This document shows, in pieces, positions 6,034-6,587 of a stretch of 6,587 bases of DNA (the stretch's first letter is position 1; every line of letters starts with the position of its first letter). The position numbers were made by a program, and so were the translations under genes. The notes under the pieces were generated by a model that was not told the DNA's origin, searched no databases, and saw only the letters and a program-made list of their open reading frames with translations. Source of the DNA: Lachnospiraceae bacterium (GTDB lineage: Bacteria; Bacillota_A; Clostridia; Lachnospirales; Lachnospiraceae); the NCBI GenBank assembly GCA_017632755.1, contig JAGBQU010000321.1, positions 1-6,587 of the forward strand. The letters run 5' to 3'.

Positions 6034-6410
6034 CATTTTGTTTTGATATTGATGGGACACTGTGCCCGATCAAGAGCAAGGATCAGGAATATATCGATCT
6101 TGTCCCCTATGCGGAGATGATCGATAAGATACGCGAGTACAAGGCAGGCGGTGCCAAGATTACGCTCTTTACCTCGCGCAACATGAACAGCTATGGTGGA
6201 AATATCGGGCTGATCAATGCCAACACGGCAAAGGTTCTGCTCGAGTGGCTCGCCAAGTGGGACATTCCGTACGATGAGATTATCTACGGAAAACCCTGGC
6301 CCGGACACAAGGGCTTTTATGTGGATGACCGCACGGTGCGTCCGGATGAGTTTTTGCGCTGCAGCGTGGAAGAGCTTGACGAGATCTGTAAAAAGAGTCG
6401 CCTTGGCTAG
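6018..6410 (+). CDS. HAD-family phosphatase, EcbF/BcbF capsule-biosynthesis type
   Basis: This small cytosolic phosphatase has 130 residues, close to the roughly 126 typical of the EcbF/BcbF family (TIGR01689) from capsule loci. The four HAD motifs are complete. Motif I FDIDGTL has the nucleophile Asp10 and acid/base Asp12. Motif II is LFTSRNM (50-56), motif III Lys is in GKPW (91-94), and motif IV YVDDR (101-105) holds the metal-binding Asp103 and Asp104. The family-typical signatures SRNM-x-x-Y-x-GN-x-G (53-64), IPYDEI-x-x-GKPW (83-94) and GFYVDDR-x-x-RP-x-EF (99-112) are all readable, so the subfamily call is good. Only about 40 residues separate motifs I and II, so there is no large cap domain and the active site is open. 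Overlap with the kinase-like gene suggests the phosphatase removes a phosphate from a product or intermediate of the same pathway. The exact substrate is unknown, as for most of this family. Confidence 0.88.
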   Translation: MYTGLTFCFDIDGTLCPIKSKDQEYIDLVPYAEMIDKIREYKAGGAKITLFTSRNMNSYGGNIGLINANTAKVLLEWLAKWDIPYDEIIYGKPWPGHKGFYVDDRTVRPDEFLRCSVEELDEICKKSRLG

Positions 6411-6448
6411 TCGTGCTTACACTTTTGGACCGTCGGTTGGGATGATTT

Positions 6449-6587
6449 ATGAAAAATGGAAAAAATATCGTTCTGCTTGCCAGCATATGTGCACTGCTGC
6501 TTTTTTGCGCATATCGCGTTTGGTTCGTGGATGGGGCAGCTGCACAGATCCCGGTGCTTTCGCAGAGTAAACTGAATAAGTTAAAAA
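6449..6587 (+). CDS. N-terminus of a membrane-anchored or secreted protein, unknown function (3' end cut by window)
   Basis: An ATG at 6449 opens a frame that runs to the right edge with no stop (46 codons). The protein starts with a short basic stretch (MKNGKN), then a hydrophobic segment at about residues 7-27, then a hydrophilic region, the layout of a signal peptide or signal anchor. An Ala-Ala-Ala before Gln33 could be a signal peptidase I site, though it lies far from the core. Cys20 in LLFC is a poor lipobox because Phe stands where Gly or Ala is expected. A TGA in frame at 6443-6445 makes 6449 the first possible start. The ribosome binding site is weak (a GGTTGGGA-like sequence). It begins 38 bases after the phosphatase stop in the same direction, so it probably belongs to the same operon. 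I recognise no family from so short a piece; the function is unknown, probably extracytoplasmic. Confidence 0.65.
   Translation, partial: MKNGKNIVLLASICALLLFCAYRVWFVDGAAAQIPVLSQSKLNKLK

Noticed and set aside
6391..6448. Possible terminator after the phosphatase gene
   Set aside because: Only tiny inverted repeats such as ACCG/CGGT with no usable loop and no T-run after them.
6490..6510. Lipobox in the last partial protein (LLFC)
   Set aside because: The residue before Cys20 is Phe instead of Gly, Ala or Ser, so lipoprotein processing is unlikely.
6217..6570. Plus-strand frame overlapping the phosphatase and the last gene, including an ATG at 6442
   Set aside because: It is out of frame with the clear HAD motifs. 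The protein is Arg/Cys-rich without domain sense, and the frame starting at 6449 gives a proper signal-type N-terminus over the same bases.

Overview
The window holds eight genes, all on the plus strand and closely packed. Two are cut by the window edges. Gaps between genes range from a 16-base overlap to 95 bases, and no hairpin-plus-T-run terminator is visible, so the block looks like a segment of one long operon. Strong AGGAGG-type ribosome binding sites, moderate GC content, protein style and gene types suggest a Gram-positive anaerobe of the Clostridia, most likely Lachnospiraceae. That placement is an inference from reading, not from a search. The content is that of a surface-polysaccharide or glycolipid biosynthesis locus.

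Layout: (1) 2-667, the C-terminal part of a GT-A glycosyltransferase (family 2) of the type that builds cell-surface polysaccharides. (2) 764-2494, a complete phosphoglucomutase/phosphomannomutase (PgcA-like) with every active-site motif intact. (3) 2499-2942, a four-helix GtrA-family membrane protein. (4) 2935-3741, a soluble GT2 enzyme of the dolichol-phosphate-sugar-synthase type. (5) 3792-4580, a polytopic membrane protein of the lysylphosphatidylglycerol-synthase transmembrane (flippase-like) family with an unusually short N-terminus. (6) 4594-6033, a large protein with a C-terminal aminoglycoside/choline-kinase-like phosphotransferase fold and an unrecognised N-terminal domain of about 165 residues. 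(7) 6018-6410, a small HAD phosphatase of the EcbF/BcbF capsule-biosynthesis family. (8) 6449-end, the start of a membrane-anchored or secreted protein of unknown function.

How the genes may work together (inference): the mutase supplies a hexose-1-phosphate for nucleotide-sugar synthesis. The DPM1-like GT2 would load a sugar onto a polyprenyl phosphate, and the GtrA protein and the flippase-like protein would handle the lipid-linked sugar at the membrane. The translationally coupled kinase-like protein and HAD phosphatase look like a two-gene phosphate-handling cassette, possibly for a phosphorylated decoration of the glycan. No nucleotidyltransferase, polymerase, GT-C transferase or exporter lies inside the window; these would have to be encoded nearby or elsewhere.

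The most interesting part is genes 6-7 and the conserved-looking but unnamed N-terminal domain of gene 6. The GtrA / GT2 / flippase-like trio comes next. No RNA gene, CRISPR array, insertion sequence or phage feature was seen.
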